A stretch of 64,000 nucleotides of DNA. Origin: Stomorhina lunata. Taxonomy: Eukaryota > Arthropoda > Insecta > Diptera > Rhiniidae. Positions 31,941 through 42,359 of the stretch are shown here, piece by piece. Positions within the stretch are counted from its first letter, which is position 1, and every line of letters starts with the position of its first letter. The translations under genes and the position numbers were made by a program. The notes under the pieces are model-generated. The model was not told where the DNA came from, did no database searches, and saw only the letters and a program-made list of their open reading frames with translations. The stretch spans positions 42,369,080-42,433,079 of the forward strand of contig OW121741.1 of NCBI GenBank assembly GCA_933228675.1, given 5' to 3'.

Positions 31941-34925
31941 TTATAATTCCTGCTTTAAGTCTTTTCTTTGTTTTTCCGTCAAGCTCTGTATAATTTTTAG
32001 TCTGTCTTGTTTTAAAGATGTTGGGTCTTTGTTCCTACCGAAAAATACTTCAATTGGTTTTCTATTTATTGTAGAATGAACAGAGTTGTTATATTTATTC
32101 AAAGAGTTGTTCAAAAGGTCTTCAAAAGAATTATAAACCTTTTCCGCGTTCATACACCTCATAATTTCCGTTAGTGTCGAATGGAAACGTTCCACCTGAC
32201 CATTTACAGAACTAGTGTAAGGTGGTGTTTTGTAAATTTTGATTCCCAGTTGATTCTCTAACATAAAAGTTACTGAAGCCGAATTAAGGGATTTTTCGTT
32301 GTCAATAACAACATTTTCGGGGGTACCGAAAGAAGTCAGTAACTCCTGTAAAGGAAGTTTTATATCTTCCGTTGCTCTCGACTTGACTATCCTTGCCTGG
32401 GCGTACTTGGAAAATTTATCTATTGCGGTTAAAATAACTCTATTGTTTGTATGGTAAATATCTATGTGCACGTATTGTCCTGGATATTGAGGAATAGGTG
32501 TTTTCCCCAAAACTATGTTATTTGGATGACGATCGTACTTGTTCTCACAACATATTTTACACTGTTTCACTATTTTCTTTATCTTTGCATGCATTTGGGG
32601 AAAATAACATTTAGTAAGTAATTGAAGTTTGTTTTCCTTTGGATTTCTGTGTGCTCGTCTATGTTCATTTATAATTTCAGTCTCTTGTTCAATGTCCGAT
32701 GTCAAATCTTTAACCATTGTCCTGGTGTATTTTGTGCGAAATTTAGAAAAGTAGGTTGACCACAACTCTTGTATTGTTCCTAGGATCTGATCTTCGGTCA
32801 TGATAGCATTAGTTACGGAAGGGTTCAAGTATGATTTCAGAATTTTTACAAGCCTGTCACTATCAAACTTTGTGTCTACTATTGTATGTCTATGATATGT
32901 GGGGAATATTATCTCAAAGTTATAAGAGGGCAGCTCGCCTTTTGAGATAATAATTTGGTTTTTAAACACATTAAGGGGAGACTCTGTGAACTGGATTAGA
33001 TTTTGCGACGAGCTTTCGTGACTGTGCTGTGTGGCTGTCAGTGAATTCACTTCAACAACTTGTGGAGGTCTTGACAATGCGTCGGCCACGATATTGCTGC
33101 TACCGGGCTTATATTTTAATTCATAATTATATTCTTCCAAGATGGCTTTCCATCTTTTTAATTTACTATTGGTGTTCTTATTCCCAAGAGCATATGTCAG
33201 TGGTTGATGGTCAGTAAAGATTTTCACTAATACTGGACCATATAAATAATTCCTTAATGATTTGAGAGCCCACACTATTGCGAGCATCTCCTTTTCATTT
33301 GTGGCATAATGCTCTTCTGCCTTATTTAGAGTTCTTGATATGAACATTATTGGTTTACCCTCCTGTTCAAGGACTGCTCCAAGAGCATAATTGGACGCAT
33401 CTGTTGTCAAGTGAAATTCTTTTCCAAAATTAGGGAATGCAAGCATCACTTCTTCAGAGGAAAGAGAGTTTTTTATCTTTGCGAATGCCTCTATGGCCCT
33501 ATCATCAAGTGTTACTGGGATTTTGGCAGACTCTCTTTTGGACATACGTCCCTCCTCGCCCCTTAAAAGGACGGTTAGGGGTTTTGCAAGCTTCGCATAA
33601 TCTTTTATGAAGCGCCTGTAAAACCCTGAGAGTCCTAAAAATGATCGGAGCTCTTTTATTGTTTTTGGAGGTGGAATTTCCTGAATAACTTTGACTTTTT
33701 CAGGATTTGTCCTTATCCCTTCCGTCGATATGATAAAGCCCAGATATTCTACTTCCTTCTTGAGGAATTCACATTTATCTAATTGTATTTTCATATTCGC
33801 CCGTTGTAGGGTGTCAAAAATGGTCTTTATGTTTTCTAGATGAGAATTTTCATCTTGACCAAAGACTATGATATCGTCTATATAGACGAAACATATTTTC
33901 CCAATATGCTCTCTTAGCATATCATCTAATGCTCGTTGAAATGCTGCGGGAGCATTTTTCAAGCCGAATGGTAATCGGAGAAACTCATATTTTCCGTTAT
34001 TTACAGAAAATGCTGTTTTCTCAATATCTTTTTCCCTGAGCGGTATTTGGTGGAACCCGCTTTTCAGGTCTAATACTGAAAACCACTTATTTCTACCGAG
34101 TTGAGCTAGAACCTCGTTTATTTGTGGTATGGGGTATCTGTCCGGTATAGTCACACTATTTAATTTTCTATAGTCTATGACCATTCTATATTTCTTCTCG
34201 TTGGAAGCATCCATTTTTTTCGGTACCACCAATACTGGAGAATTGTATGGGGACCTGGATGGTCTTATTATTCCGTGATCGAGTAACTCATTAATTTGTT
34301 TCTCGACTTCGTCTTTCATAGATGAAGGATATGGGTAACTTTTCGTATAAATTGGGTCGTCAGTCGATGTCCTTATTTCTGCTTTTACATTTGTAGTAAA
34401 TGTTAGTTTTTCGTCTGGTTCCGAAAAAAGTGACGAGTATGTTCTACATAGTCTCATTAATTTTAGTGTCTGTTCGTTTGTCAAGTGATCTGCTCCGATG
34501 TTCATACTATTAACCGATTCTGATTGTTGTTGTCTAATATGTACCTTTATAGAGTTATTAACTATCATATAATTTTTGGAAGTGTAAATAATTGCATTTA
34601 GCGTTTTCAAACTGTCGTTACCTAGGATACCATGGAAGGATTTCAGTGATGGCAATAGAAAGAATTTTAGATTTTCTGATTTTACCCCAAATAGATTGAT
34701 CAATGTATGATGGGTAATTGTGACCTTCCCACCAACGGAGTTTGCTTGGAAAATGTTTTCATTGGGTATTGGGTTTTTAATTAATTTAGGTTGAATGTAA
34801 TTTTTATTTGACCCTGTGTCGATTAAAAACCTAAATATTTTGCCATTGCGATCTTTACACCGAAAATAAGGTAACGTTGAATTGCTTAGTCTAAAAAATG
34901 AATATCCGCCAATTCGGTATATTCC
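31941..34925 (-). CDS. pol: pro-pol polyprotein (protease, RT, RNase H, integrase)
   Basis: Open frame of about 994 codons in the -1 frame relative to gag; it overlaps the gag end by 40 nt and has no ATG of its own at the start, so it is made by frameshifting. In order: protease with LIDTGS (near 34820); reverse transcriptase with FSVLDLKSGFHQIPL, LPFGLKNAP and the active site YIDD (near 33880); RNase H with TTDASNYALGAVL and TDHQPL; integrase with an HHCC zinc finger (H..H..CKICC) and the D,D,E catalytic set (HIDIYHT, VIDNEKSL, NGQVERFHS). The protein stops shortly after the integrase core, without the usual C-terminal integrase domain. It makes the enzymes for copying and inserting the element. 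Confidence 0.94.
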   Translation of the reverse strand, partial: GIYRIGGYSFFRLSNSTLPYFRCKDRNGKIFRFLIDTGSNKNYIQPKLIKNPIPNENIFQANSVGGKVTITHHTLINLFGVKSENLKFFLLPSLKSFHGILGNDSLKTLNAIIYTSKNYMIVNNSIKVHIRQQQSESVNSMNIGADHLTNEQTLKLMRLCRTYSSLFSEPDEKLTFTTNVKAEIRTSTDDPIYTKSYPYPSSMKDEVEKQINELLDHGIIRPSRSPYNSPVLVVPKKMDASNEKKYRMVIDYRKLNSVTIPDRYPIPQINEVLAQLGRNKWFSVLDLKSGFHQIPLREKDIEKTAFSVNNGKYEFLRLPFGLKNAPAAFQRALDDMLREHIGKICFVYIDDIIVFGQDENSHLENIKTIFDTLQRANMKIQLDKCEFLKKEVEYLGFIISTEGIRTNPEKVKVIQEIPPPKTIKELRSFLGLSGFYRRFIKDYAKLAKPLTVLLRGEEGRMSKRESAKIPVTLDDRAIEAFAKIKNSLSSEEVMLAFPNFGKEFHLTTDASNYALGAVLEQEGKPIMFISRTLNKAEEHYATNEKEMLAIVWALKSLRNYLYGPVLVKIFTDHQPLTYALGNKNTNSKLKRWKAILEEYNYELKYKPGSSNIVADALSRPPQVVEVNSLTATQHSHESSSQNLIQFTESPLNVFKNQIIISKGELPSYNFEIIFPTYHRHTIVDTKFDSDRLVKILKSYLNPSVTNAIMTEDQILGTIQELWSTYFSKFRTKYTRTMVKDLTSDIEQETEIINEHRRAHRNPKENKLQLLTKCYFPQMHAKIKKIVKQCKICCENKYDRHPNNIVLGKTPIPQYPGQYVHIDIYHTNNRVILTAIDKFSKYAQARIVKSRATEDIKLPLQELLTSFGTPENVVIDNEKSLNSASVTFMLENQLGIKIYKTPPYTSSVNGQVERFHSTLTEIMRCMNAEKVYNSFEDLLNNSLNKYNNSVHSTINRKPIEVFFGRNKDPTSLKQDRLKIIQSLTEKQRKDLKQEL

Positions 34926-36271
34926 TCATCCTCAGAAACATTGAAATGTTCATCTGAGTAGTCCGTTAGGTTCTGTATTCCTTTATCCTCTCGTGAAGGT
35001 TCCCATGTATCTGTTTTTTCGACGGTGTCAGGTACGGGGTCTTGGTGATCTTCAATATGATTTACTCTTTGCATCTTGCGAGGTTGATTAAATTGTGCAG
35101 ATTGGGGTAAAGGTCTAAGACCTGAAAATCTATTGTCCGGTAAAGGCCGATTAATATAATTTACTTTCTTGGAATACATAGTAGGATCAACGTCCATAGG
35201 GACTGGAGGTTTTGGTTGATTAGGTCTTGGTGGTGGTAAATGGAAATTTTGTTGTTGTGGGTAATTATAGTTATAATTTTGTCTGTACGAGTTTTGGAAA
35301 TTTTGTTGATATGGGTTATGGAAATTTTGTCCGTTTGTGTTATGAGATTGATGTCCTTGAATGTTACCTGGATGCATATTAAATCTTGGCATAGAAGGCT
35401 GAGGGATATGTGCCAGTTGTGGATAGAATGTTTGGTTTGGATTAGTATTGTTAAATTTCCTATGAGGAATGGGAGGTGGAATTCTGTTAGTGCCACTAGC
35501 TTGTTGTGTTCTGAATTGTTGGTTTTCCAACTTTAGGCACAAGTGTAAGGCTTCGTGTAGGTCCTTGGGTTCTCTAATTCCCAGTAATCTTGGTAAATCA
35601 CCTCTTAATCCTCTGACAAACGTGTCAAGAGCCTTATTCCTATAGTTTTTGGTCAGCAAATAAATGGCATCTTCACTTTCATCTAAACAGGCTATCTTGT
35701 TTAAGATTAGTGATAGATGACCGTAAATCCTCTTATAAAATTCCTGCACTGTATTATTACCTTGAATCATAGAGATCAATTGGTATTCGAGGGTGCCGAG
35801 GTCTCGCTGGTCTGCGTAATGAACTGTCAAGCATTGGATTATACTTTTCCAGTTCAGTGGAGTATTATAACTTTCTAGCGCAATGTCCGCGTCGCCCACA
35901 ATTTTATTTCTGATAACGTTTAGTATGCCGAAATATTTTGCTGAACCTCTAAGAGGTTCGTAAATTTTAAGTACTCTCTCTGTACTTTTTTTCCAGGAGC
36001 TAAATTCTGTTCTGTTCCCTGAAAATTCTCTAAGAGACCTTACTACGTCTGGTATTTTATCTAAGTCTGTTAGGTCATTGCCACGGTCTATTCCCTGATC
36101 TACTCTAGGTTCTGGTTCATTATGAGAAGCTCGTTCTTCTAACAGTATTCTACGTACTATATTTGCAATATTGGCTTCCTGATCTTGTACTAAGGCATTT
36201 TGAGCCTGGGGTGGGTGAGGGGGGGGATGATTAAGCATTGGGGGCCGAATTAGGTTATTTTGATTTGCCAT
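34886..36271 (-). CDS. gag: gag polyprotein
   Basis: 461 codons from an ATG at 36271, the first long frame after the leader. N-terminal Pro-rich stretch (about residues 8-22), then an alpha-helical capsid-like region (about 65-255) of the errantivirus kind, a Gln/Asn/Pro-rich segment (about 256-350) and PMDVDP near residue 361, a motif often seen near the end of insect gag proteins. No CCHC zinc knuckle is seen, which is common in this group. It forms the particle core and packages the RNA. It ends in the slippery site that leads to pro-pol. Confidence 0.9.
   Translation of the reverse strand: MANQNNLIRPPMLNHPPPHPPQAQNALVQDQEANIANIVRRILLEERASHNEPEPRVDQGIDRGNDLTDLDKIPDVVRSLREFSGNRTEFSSWKKSTERVLKIYEPLRGSAKYFGILNVIRNKIVGDADIALESYNTPLNWKSIIQCLTVHYADQRDLGTLEYQLISMIQGNNTVQEFYKRIYGHLSLILNKIACLDESEDAIYLLTKNYRNKALDTFVRGLRGDLPRLLGIREPKDLHEALHLCLKLENQQFRTQQASGTNRIPPPIPHRKFNNTNPNQTFYPQLAHIPQPSMPRFNMHPGNIQGHQSHNTNGQNFHNPYQQNFQNSYRQNYNYNYPQQQNFHLPPPRPNQPKPPVPMDVDPTMYSKKVNYINRPLPDNRFSGLRPLPQSAQFNQPRKMQRVNHIEDHQDPVPDTVEKTDTWEPSREDKGIQNLTDYSDEHFNVSEDEEYTELADIHFLD
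34892..34898 (-). promoter_or_regulatory. -1 frameshift slippery site TTTTTTA
   Basis: On the minus strand, gag frame codons CAT TTT TTA GAC TAA contain the heptamer T TTT TTA in the correct X XXY YYZ phase two codons before the gag stop. Slipping back one base enters the pro-pol frame. I did not identify a downstream stem or pseudoknot with certainty. Confidence 0.75.
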
Positions 36272-36788
36272 TACAGATTACAAATTTTTTAATTTTTAAA
36301 ACTTTTATTGAAAGTATTTAATAGTTGTGCTTAGATCTAAATTATTTACTTAATTCTATGATTAATTCTTACGTGAATATAATTGTTTTCAGCATCATAA
36401 TTCTTTCTTGTTGGTTTGTTGTTTTTCTGGTGTTTTTCTTCTGGTGTTATTGCTGGTGGTGGTGATAGCTGTTGGTGCTAGGATTTGTGTTGTTCCTTAA
36501 TGTTCCACTGGAAGATGTTAGGCGTTGTTTCACACAAATGTTGCTTTTGGTTGTTAGTTCTTTAAAAAATTTTTTCAGCTTTTTGCTTATTTAATTATTT
36601 TTATTGTTTTTTTTTTCAGCTTTTTCTCAAACTTTTATGTTCTTCAATGCTTTTTTTTTGCACTATTGTTTTGTTTTAATCATTGGACGTTTCTTTATTT
36701 TAATTCTTGGTTTTATTAGTTTTTCTTTAATTTTAAAAATTTATTTTTGATTTTAACTATTATTTTAATTTTTTACACTAATGTTTTA
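36272..36788 (-). other. 5' leader of the LTR element
   Basis: About 0.5 kb between primer site and gag, T-rich on the plus strand, with no open frame of note. Expected to hold the packaging signal and, for env, a splice donor. Confidence 0.6.
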
Positions 36789-36799
36789 GTTGGGCGCCA
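36789..36799 (-). promoter_or_regulatory. Primer-binding site, tRNA-Lys type
   Basis: Minus-strand TGGCGCCCAAC is complementary to the 3' end of tRNA-Lys. Its first T is also the last base of the 5' LTR if the LTR is defined by the TAGA duplication, so the two overlap by one base. Confidence 0.85.
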
Positions 36800-37097
36800 G
36801 ATAATTCAATAATGACTGAATTGATTCGAGTTCTTGACTGCGACTAATTTGTCGTTGTCATTTTCTTTATTTAAATAATTCTTTTGTTTTCTTTGTTTTC
36901 ATGATTTGGCCAACATTAAGCCAGACTGCAAGATTGCATTAAATTATAGTAACAAAATTCTTAATAATTTTGCAATCTGCCTTATGTTGGTTCAGGTAAG
37001 TACAATGAATTAATAGGAAATATTGCAGACATAGTGTCAGCACAAATTATATAGGTTAATTTACAAAAAAATTCTTAAAATATTTAATATCTTAACT
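36799..37097 (-). repeat. 5' LTR
   Basis: 299 bp, identical by eye to 30746-31044. It should contain the promoter and the R region; I cannot place the transcription start. Confidence 0.95.
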
Positions 37098-37101
37098 TAG
37101 A
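37098..37101 (+). repeat. LTR-element target-site duplication, right (TAGA)
   Basis: TAGA directly after the right LTR, matching 30742-30745. Confidence 0.85.
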
Positions 37102-37149
37102 CAAGTAACTTAATATAAACCCAAAGAAAATAATCCAATGTAGTTAAAT

Positions 37150-37580
37150 CACACGCCAATTAATAGGGCCATTATGTGAAATTATTTTTTCAACAAAAGT
37201 TTCTTCAATGAAATCTATTGTAGCGCCAGTTGTGTGTCATATTGCTCTATCCTTTTGGAACCGCAAATCAGCAAGACTAATGTCATGTTTATAGGGTATG
37301 CAAAAATTTCTAATCATATTCCTATACCGTTCAGCATTGACAGTAACATTCTGGCCATCATCGTTTTTGAAGACATGTGGGCCAATGACGCCGCCTGCCC
37401 ATAAAGCGCACCAACCTTAAATTTTCTTTAGATGTAATAGAGATAAGCGACAATTCTGCTTATTTGCATACCCATTCAAATAGAAATGGTCTTCATCGAA
37501 AAATAAAATTTTGAATGGAAATTCAAAATCAATATCAATCTGTGCTTCAGCCCATAAGGAGAAGAAACTGTTTCTTAAGG
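37150..37580 (-). pseudogene. Mariner (DD41D-like) transposase fragment
   Basis: Minus strand, same family as the mariner at the left of the window. Blocks: ILFFDEDHFYLNGYANKQNC (first Asp region), WCALWAGGVIGPHVF, DDGQNVTVNAERY, and FQKDRAI.HTTGATIDFIEETF with the second Asp. It is cut off before the third Asp near 37150. Stops and frameshifts make it inactive. Confidence 0.83.
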
Positions 37581-38221
37581 GAAATACGGCTCAATCGAGA
37601 TAACCTCCCTGGTCCCTAATAATGCTTTTGCAAAATCATAGCACTTTTGTCTTAGTCGCCAAAAAAGCAACAACAAAAGTGTGGGAAATAAAGAAAAGAT
37701 AAAACTGAAAAATGTTGTGTGTTTCTGTTCAGTTAATAATCACCTATTTATGTTGATATTTGTTGGACACAATCATTTGTATTTATTCTGCCCCTCCCAT
37801 AAGATATAATGTGTGGTTTTCGCACTGTCAAGAATTAGGAATAATCCTCCTGAAGAAGATGGCCTAACAAACCATCGAAACGCTTCGAGGAAAGGTTTCC
37901 TCACCAAAATTTTTTCGGTTTTATCAAAAACTATTTATTTTATTAATAATAAATAATTGTAATAAATTGGGATCTTAGTGAAATACACAATAGTAAAACT
38001 TTTTAACTAAAATCACGTTCAGTTAGTCGAAAAAAAAATTAACGAAAATTTTCAAGCTTAATGACAATTTTATGTGGATGGTCCACAAGGCCAACGGAAT
38101 CAATTCGCACGTTCTAATCGGGAAGTTTGCATAAGATGACAATACGCACAAATCATGCGTCATCCTGTTTTAAGACAAGTAAGTCTCAGGCAAATACCGC
38201 CTATACAATTGTGTAAAATGC
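37581..38221. other. Unassigned sequence
   Basis: No supported gene. A short frame near 37850-37910 (GAAGAAGATGGCCTAACAAA) could be a retroelement remnant but no domain is recognisable. Confidence 0.35.
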
Positions 38222-38225
38222 ACAT

Positions 38226-38615
38226 ATGGGCAAATCCGAAAAACCTTAAACCAAGGACAAAATTTTAAGACTGTCAAAATCGCGTATTTGTGTTTACGGA
38301 AAAATTGACAATGTATTGATCCTTTAGAACATATAATAGATACAATTTTTGATTGCTCTATTCGTGAATCGCGGGGGTTTATTTGCACCCATCTCGAATT
38401 TTTTACATTTTTTAAAATAATAGGTTTTTTAAAAGTTCATAAAAGTCGCAAATACCTCCATTTAGGTATCAAGTTTCAATAGGGGCTCAAAGTCTGCTTA
38501 ATTTTATACAATTAAATGTAAAAGTAATCAAAAGTAATTGGAGTCATATAAATAACATCAAGTAAAAATGGGCTCTCAGTGTGTAGCGTCCGTCGCAGAA
38601 ATAAAGTTTTTTTTT
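38226..38615 (+). repeat. Left inverted end of the compound repeat
   Basis: Shared blocks with the right end include AATTTTAAGACTGTCAAAAT, TTGATTGCTC, TTTGCACCCAT, AATAATAGGTTTTTTAAAAG and CAAAGTCTGCTTAATTTTAT. Confidence 0.75.
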
Positions 38616-39416
38616 TAATTTGACTAGTGCAATTTTTCTTTTTTTCTCCAATTGATCTTGGTTCGTAAAGAGAACTTATATAGCATTTTACAAAATAATA
38701 TGTAAAGGAAAGTGTGTAGCGTCCGTCACAGTGTATATTTTTTACAAAATAATATTTATTAAATACAAAATTTACGAACACATGTCTGTCTTATTCATAA
38801 AGCAATAATACTGTATATATCCACAGAATAAATTTAAGATGTTAGGTGTTAAAAAATATACAGTTTGGCAAATTTGATTATATGTATTTAGCAGTTTTGT
38901 TAAACATGAAAAGGAAGGAGATGAAATTCGGGAACAAAAAAAAAACATTATTTTCACTGATAAACGAATCTTTAAAAAAAATATGAAATATGAATTTTTT
39001 CCTTATAAAAAACATTCAAGTAAAAACTGTATCGTCCGTCACGTAGCGTCCGCGACAGTACATTTATGGATTTTTGGTGAAACTGGAATCTTAAAAATAT
39101 TTTATAAAATCTGTTTTGGAATCCTCTGATTTTCCTCTATCTTCAATGTATTTACAATTTTTTTTATTACCATGGCCGATTTGATGAAATTTACAGAAAC
39201 AAGTGTTGAAAAACAAGTCACATCCATTTTTTGTAGCTTCCGTCACAGCACTTTAAAAGCGAATATATTTTTCCTCCAAAAGAAGTATGTAAATTAACAG
39301 ACACTTTCGATAGCACAATTGATGGGCTAATATTCCCTGAAATCTGTGCAAAGCTATCTAGTGTAGAACGACAATGGGATACATTTAATCGTCCGTCACG
39401 CAGGATTTGCCCATAT

Positions 39417-40550
39417 GAAAGGGAATAATAGAGAGGTGAAAATGTGCCAAGAACAAAGCCACAACACCCTTAAAGCACACAAATGCAAAAAAATTTAGAT
39501 GTAACGGTGCGCTCAAAGCAGCTTTGGATCTCAAGTGTTCAAGAACCATTCATTTAGTAACGGGTTTCATTAATAAGAATAAATTTTGATGGAAATTAAG
39601 GTCAGTTGCCATTTGCTCATATACTTTTTATAGAACACAACGCCCATGGTCGTTTGCATACAGTTCCAGGGGTAGTTGATTTGACAAAAGACACGATGCA
39701 AAATTCTCGAATTTATGGTATGTGAAGGGACTAGTATGTACTTGTGAAAGACGTGTTGTTAAATGATATCCGTCAAGGTAATTTGCCAAAACAGAATGAA
39801 TAAACGACAACTATTTTGACAAATTTAGCTTGAACAAGATGGCTGTTATCAACTGTCAAAATTCGGAAGTCTCTGTTAAAACCTGCTTTTAGAATTTCTT
39901 TAGATGATTTAATTTATAAAGTGTTAGTTTTGCCACAATCAAGTTTTGACGTCATTAATGTAAAAATCTAAATATTTTAATAATAATGAAATTTAAAATC
40001 AATAAAAGTGTAAATAAGAGCATAAATCTGAGAATTTACATCAAGATTAATAAAAATTTCGTGCTTTAATAAAAATGAGACTTGAGAAAAAAAGCTTCTT
40101 TCTTAAAATTTTTTGTCATAAATTAAACATTTTTGTTATTTTTATTTATGAAAAGCAAAATAAAATTTCAATATTATGAAAAATTTAAAAAAGCAAAATT
40201 TTGATATCGAGATCTCGCTAACGAAAATTTTGAATAAGTCCGCTATTTATTCAATTCGTCTGGTTTTTTAGCGATTTTTTTTTAACCTGCGGATTAATGA
40301 ACTAATTTTTGTTATTTTAAAGATTTTTATATAAAGTAGGAAAAAAAATGTATTCAGAAGATACAAAAGTTTTATTATTATTATTATTTGAATTCTGGTT
40401 TTATGAAATGTTTATTTATGTTTTTATTATTGTCCTCTATAAATAAATCATTCATATGCAAATATCAAAACTATTAGTTCCAAATAGTATTGTTTTCAAC
40501 ACGAGTCGATATAAAAAAAGTTTTAGTAACTTAATAAAGACAATTTAAAT
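39417..40550. other. AT-rich interior, unassigned
   Basis: No gene. Contains many short A/T tracts and no motif I can assign. Confidence 0.4.
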
Positions 40551-40712
40551 ATGATAAATATCTAGATTTTATCTTCAAGATTGTGAACTTAATACATGAC
40601 CGTCACGTGTTTCTCTCTCTGTATACTTTTTTCTGTATAAGATCCTTTGTTTGAAAATCTTACTTAGACTGAAGTCTAAAAATTATATTTGTTCAATAAA
40701 ACTATTAACACC
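40551..40712 (+). repeat. Direct repeat, copy 1 (LTR-like piece)
   Basis: From ATATCTAGATTTTATCTT to TTCAATAAAACTATTA, repeated in the same orientation near 44060-44222 (ACATGACC.TCACGTGT, GATCC.TTGTT, CTGAAGTCTAAAA). The TCAATAAAA end resembles the poly(A) part of an LTR, but I cannot tie it to an element. Confidence 0.62.
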
Positions 40713-40902
40713 ATAGCACAGTGGGAAAATACGGCCACAAGACAATAACTTCGCTATTTATTGGGTTATTGCTCTGAAATTTTCTGTGTTGATAATTAAG
40801 ACTCTTTTCCTTATACTGTTAAAAGAAAATTTTAAGGGTGTGTCCAGTAAAATTTGTACATACAAAATACGTTTAAAAATCTTAGTTAATGAGTATATAT
40901 AT

Positions 40903-42358
40903 AAACAAGTAAGAGTGTTATATTCGGCTGTGCCGAATCTTGTATACCCACCATCAAGTTGTACGAGAGTGCATCTAATTCAAAAAGTTGAATAAATATG
41001 ATATTGTTGGTAAAATATTTGGACTAAATTATATATATAAGAATTATAGCCAAATGTTGACCGATTGTTACAAAATTTTATATACTGGCTGATATTAATA
41101 TAAAGTTTATTTGTGCAAAATTAAGTGGCCACAGCTGACATAGTTTATAATTTAATAGCTTTTAACTGGCGTTTGTGGCATTTTAGTGGTATCCGGGAGC
41201 GATTTTTTTATGAAAGCTATGAATAAATAAAATTTAACATACTGACTGAAAGTTGCATAAAACTTCTCTGTTCTAAATTTAGTAGTAATAGATTTTAAAA
41301 TTTTATTCAATTTATCAGCATAAATGTGATTCCAGGGGCAGGGTTATATGGGAGCTCTAACTAAATGTGAACTGATTTTGCCCATTTTCAGCACACAATT
41401 TCTACAACATATCGAAAATACTTTTGCTAAATTTTGTCTCTCTAGCTCTTGTAGTTAAGGAACTATCGTGCTTTTCTCTGACGGAAAGACAGACATAAAC
41501 CGTGTTTTATTTTTGTATTTTATATATATATATTTTTATATGGGAGCTATGGTCAAATAGTAAGCGATTGTAACAAAATTTTGCACACTAGCTGGCATTC
41601 ACATAAGACTTCCTTTTGTAAAATTTTGTTGCTGTAACCCTTTTCGTTAAGGCGCTATCGCGCTTTTATCTGACGGACAGACGGACATAAACCCCCTTTT
41701 CTTTTTGTATTTTTGTGTTTCCGTAAGAGTTTTATATAGGAGCTATGGTCAAATGGTGACCAATTGTGACAAAATTTTGCACACTGGCAATTGACGTAAG
41801 TCGTTGGCATTGACATAAGACCTCCTCGTACTAAATTTAGTGGTTATATCTGTTATAGTTTTAGATTTATTGGCATTTAAGTGTATTTTAGGTGAAATTT
41901 TTGGCTGTTTCCGTAAGTTTTTTGTATGGGAGCTATGACTAAATATGAACTGATTTTGATGAAATTTTATATGCTGCCTAGGGCTTATGCAAAACTTTTA
42001 TATACCAAATTTTATCATCATAGCTATTATAGTTTGTTATTTATTAGCAAATAAGCTATAAGCGTAGGCGAGGTTATACTGGAGCTATGGTCAAATGCTA
42101 ACCGATTTTGCCCAATTTCAATTTTCTCATAGATGAATAATGTTTTTACTAAGTTTCAGTGAGCTAGCTCCTTTCGTTTAGGCGTTATCGTGATTTCAAC
42201 AGACAGACAGACAGACAGACGGACATCGCTCAATCGTCTTAGAATTTCATAAGGATTCAGAATAAGCATCGTTTTTTATTTTTGAGCCAATATTAATTAA
42301 ATTACAAACGGAATGACAATCTCAATATACCCCTCATTCTTTATGATGGTGGGTATCA
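40903..42358 (-). repeat. Family A dispersed repeat, copy 7
   Basis: Starts CAAGTAAGAGTGTTATATTC, ends GATGGTGGGTAT. It has the inverted ACAGACAGACAGACAGACGG block near 42200 and several of the roughly 200-bp units. Part of the tail module is missing. Confidence 0.75.
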
Positions 42359-42359
42359 T

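Larger units (their letters stand above)
30746..37097 (-). mobile_element. Errantivirus-like (gypsy/Ty3) LTR retrotransposon, full length
   Basis: A 6,352-bp element on the minus strand with two 299-bp LTRs that I find identical, a TAGA duplication, a tRNA-Lys primer-binding site, gag, pro-pol in the -1 frame, an env remnant and a polypurine tract. LTRs begin AGTTAA and end TTATCT, as is usual for the insect gypsy group. Identical LTRs imply a very recent insertion. The 3' end of pol and the 5' part of env appear to be missing together, so this is probably a deletion derivative. It is an endogenous insect element; I see no sign of an exogenous virus. Confidence 0.93.

Noticed and set aside
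31235..33217. Plus-strand frames within env and pol
   Set aside because: Antisense shadows of the retrotransposon genes without any domain.
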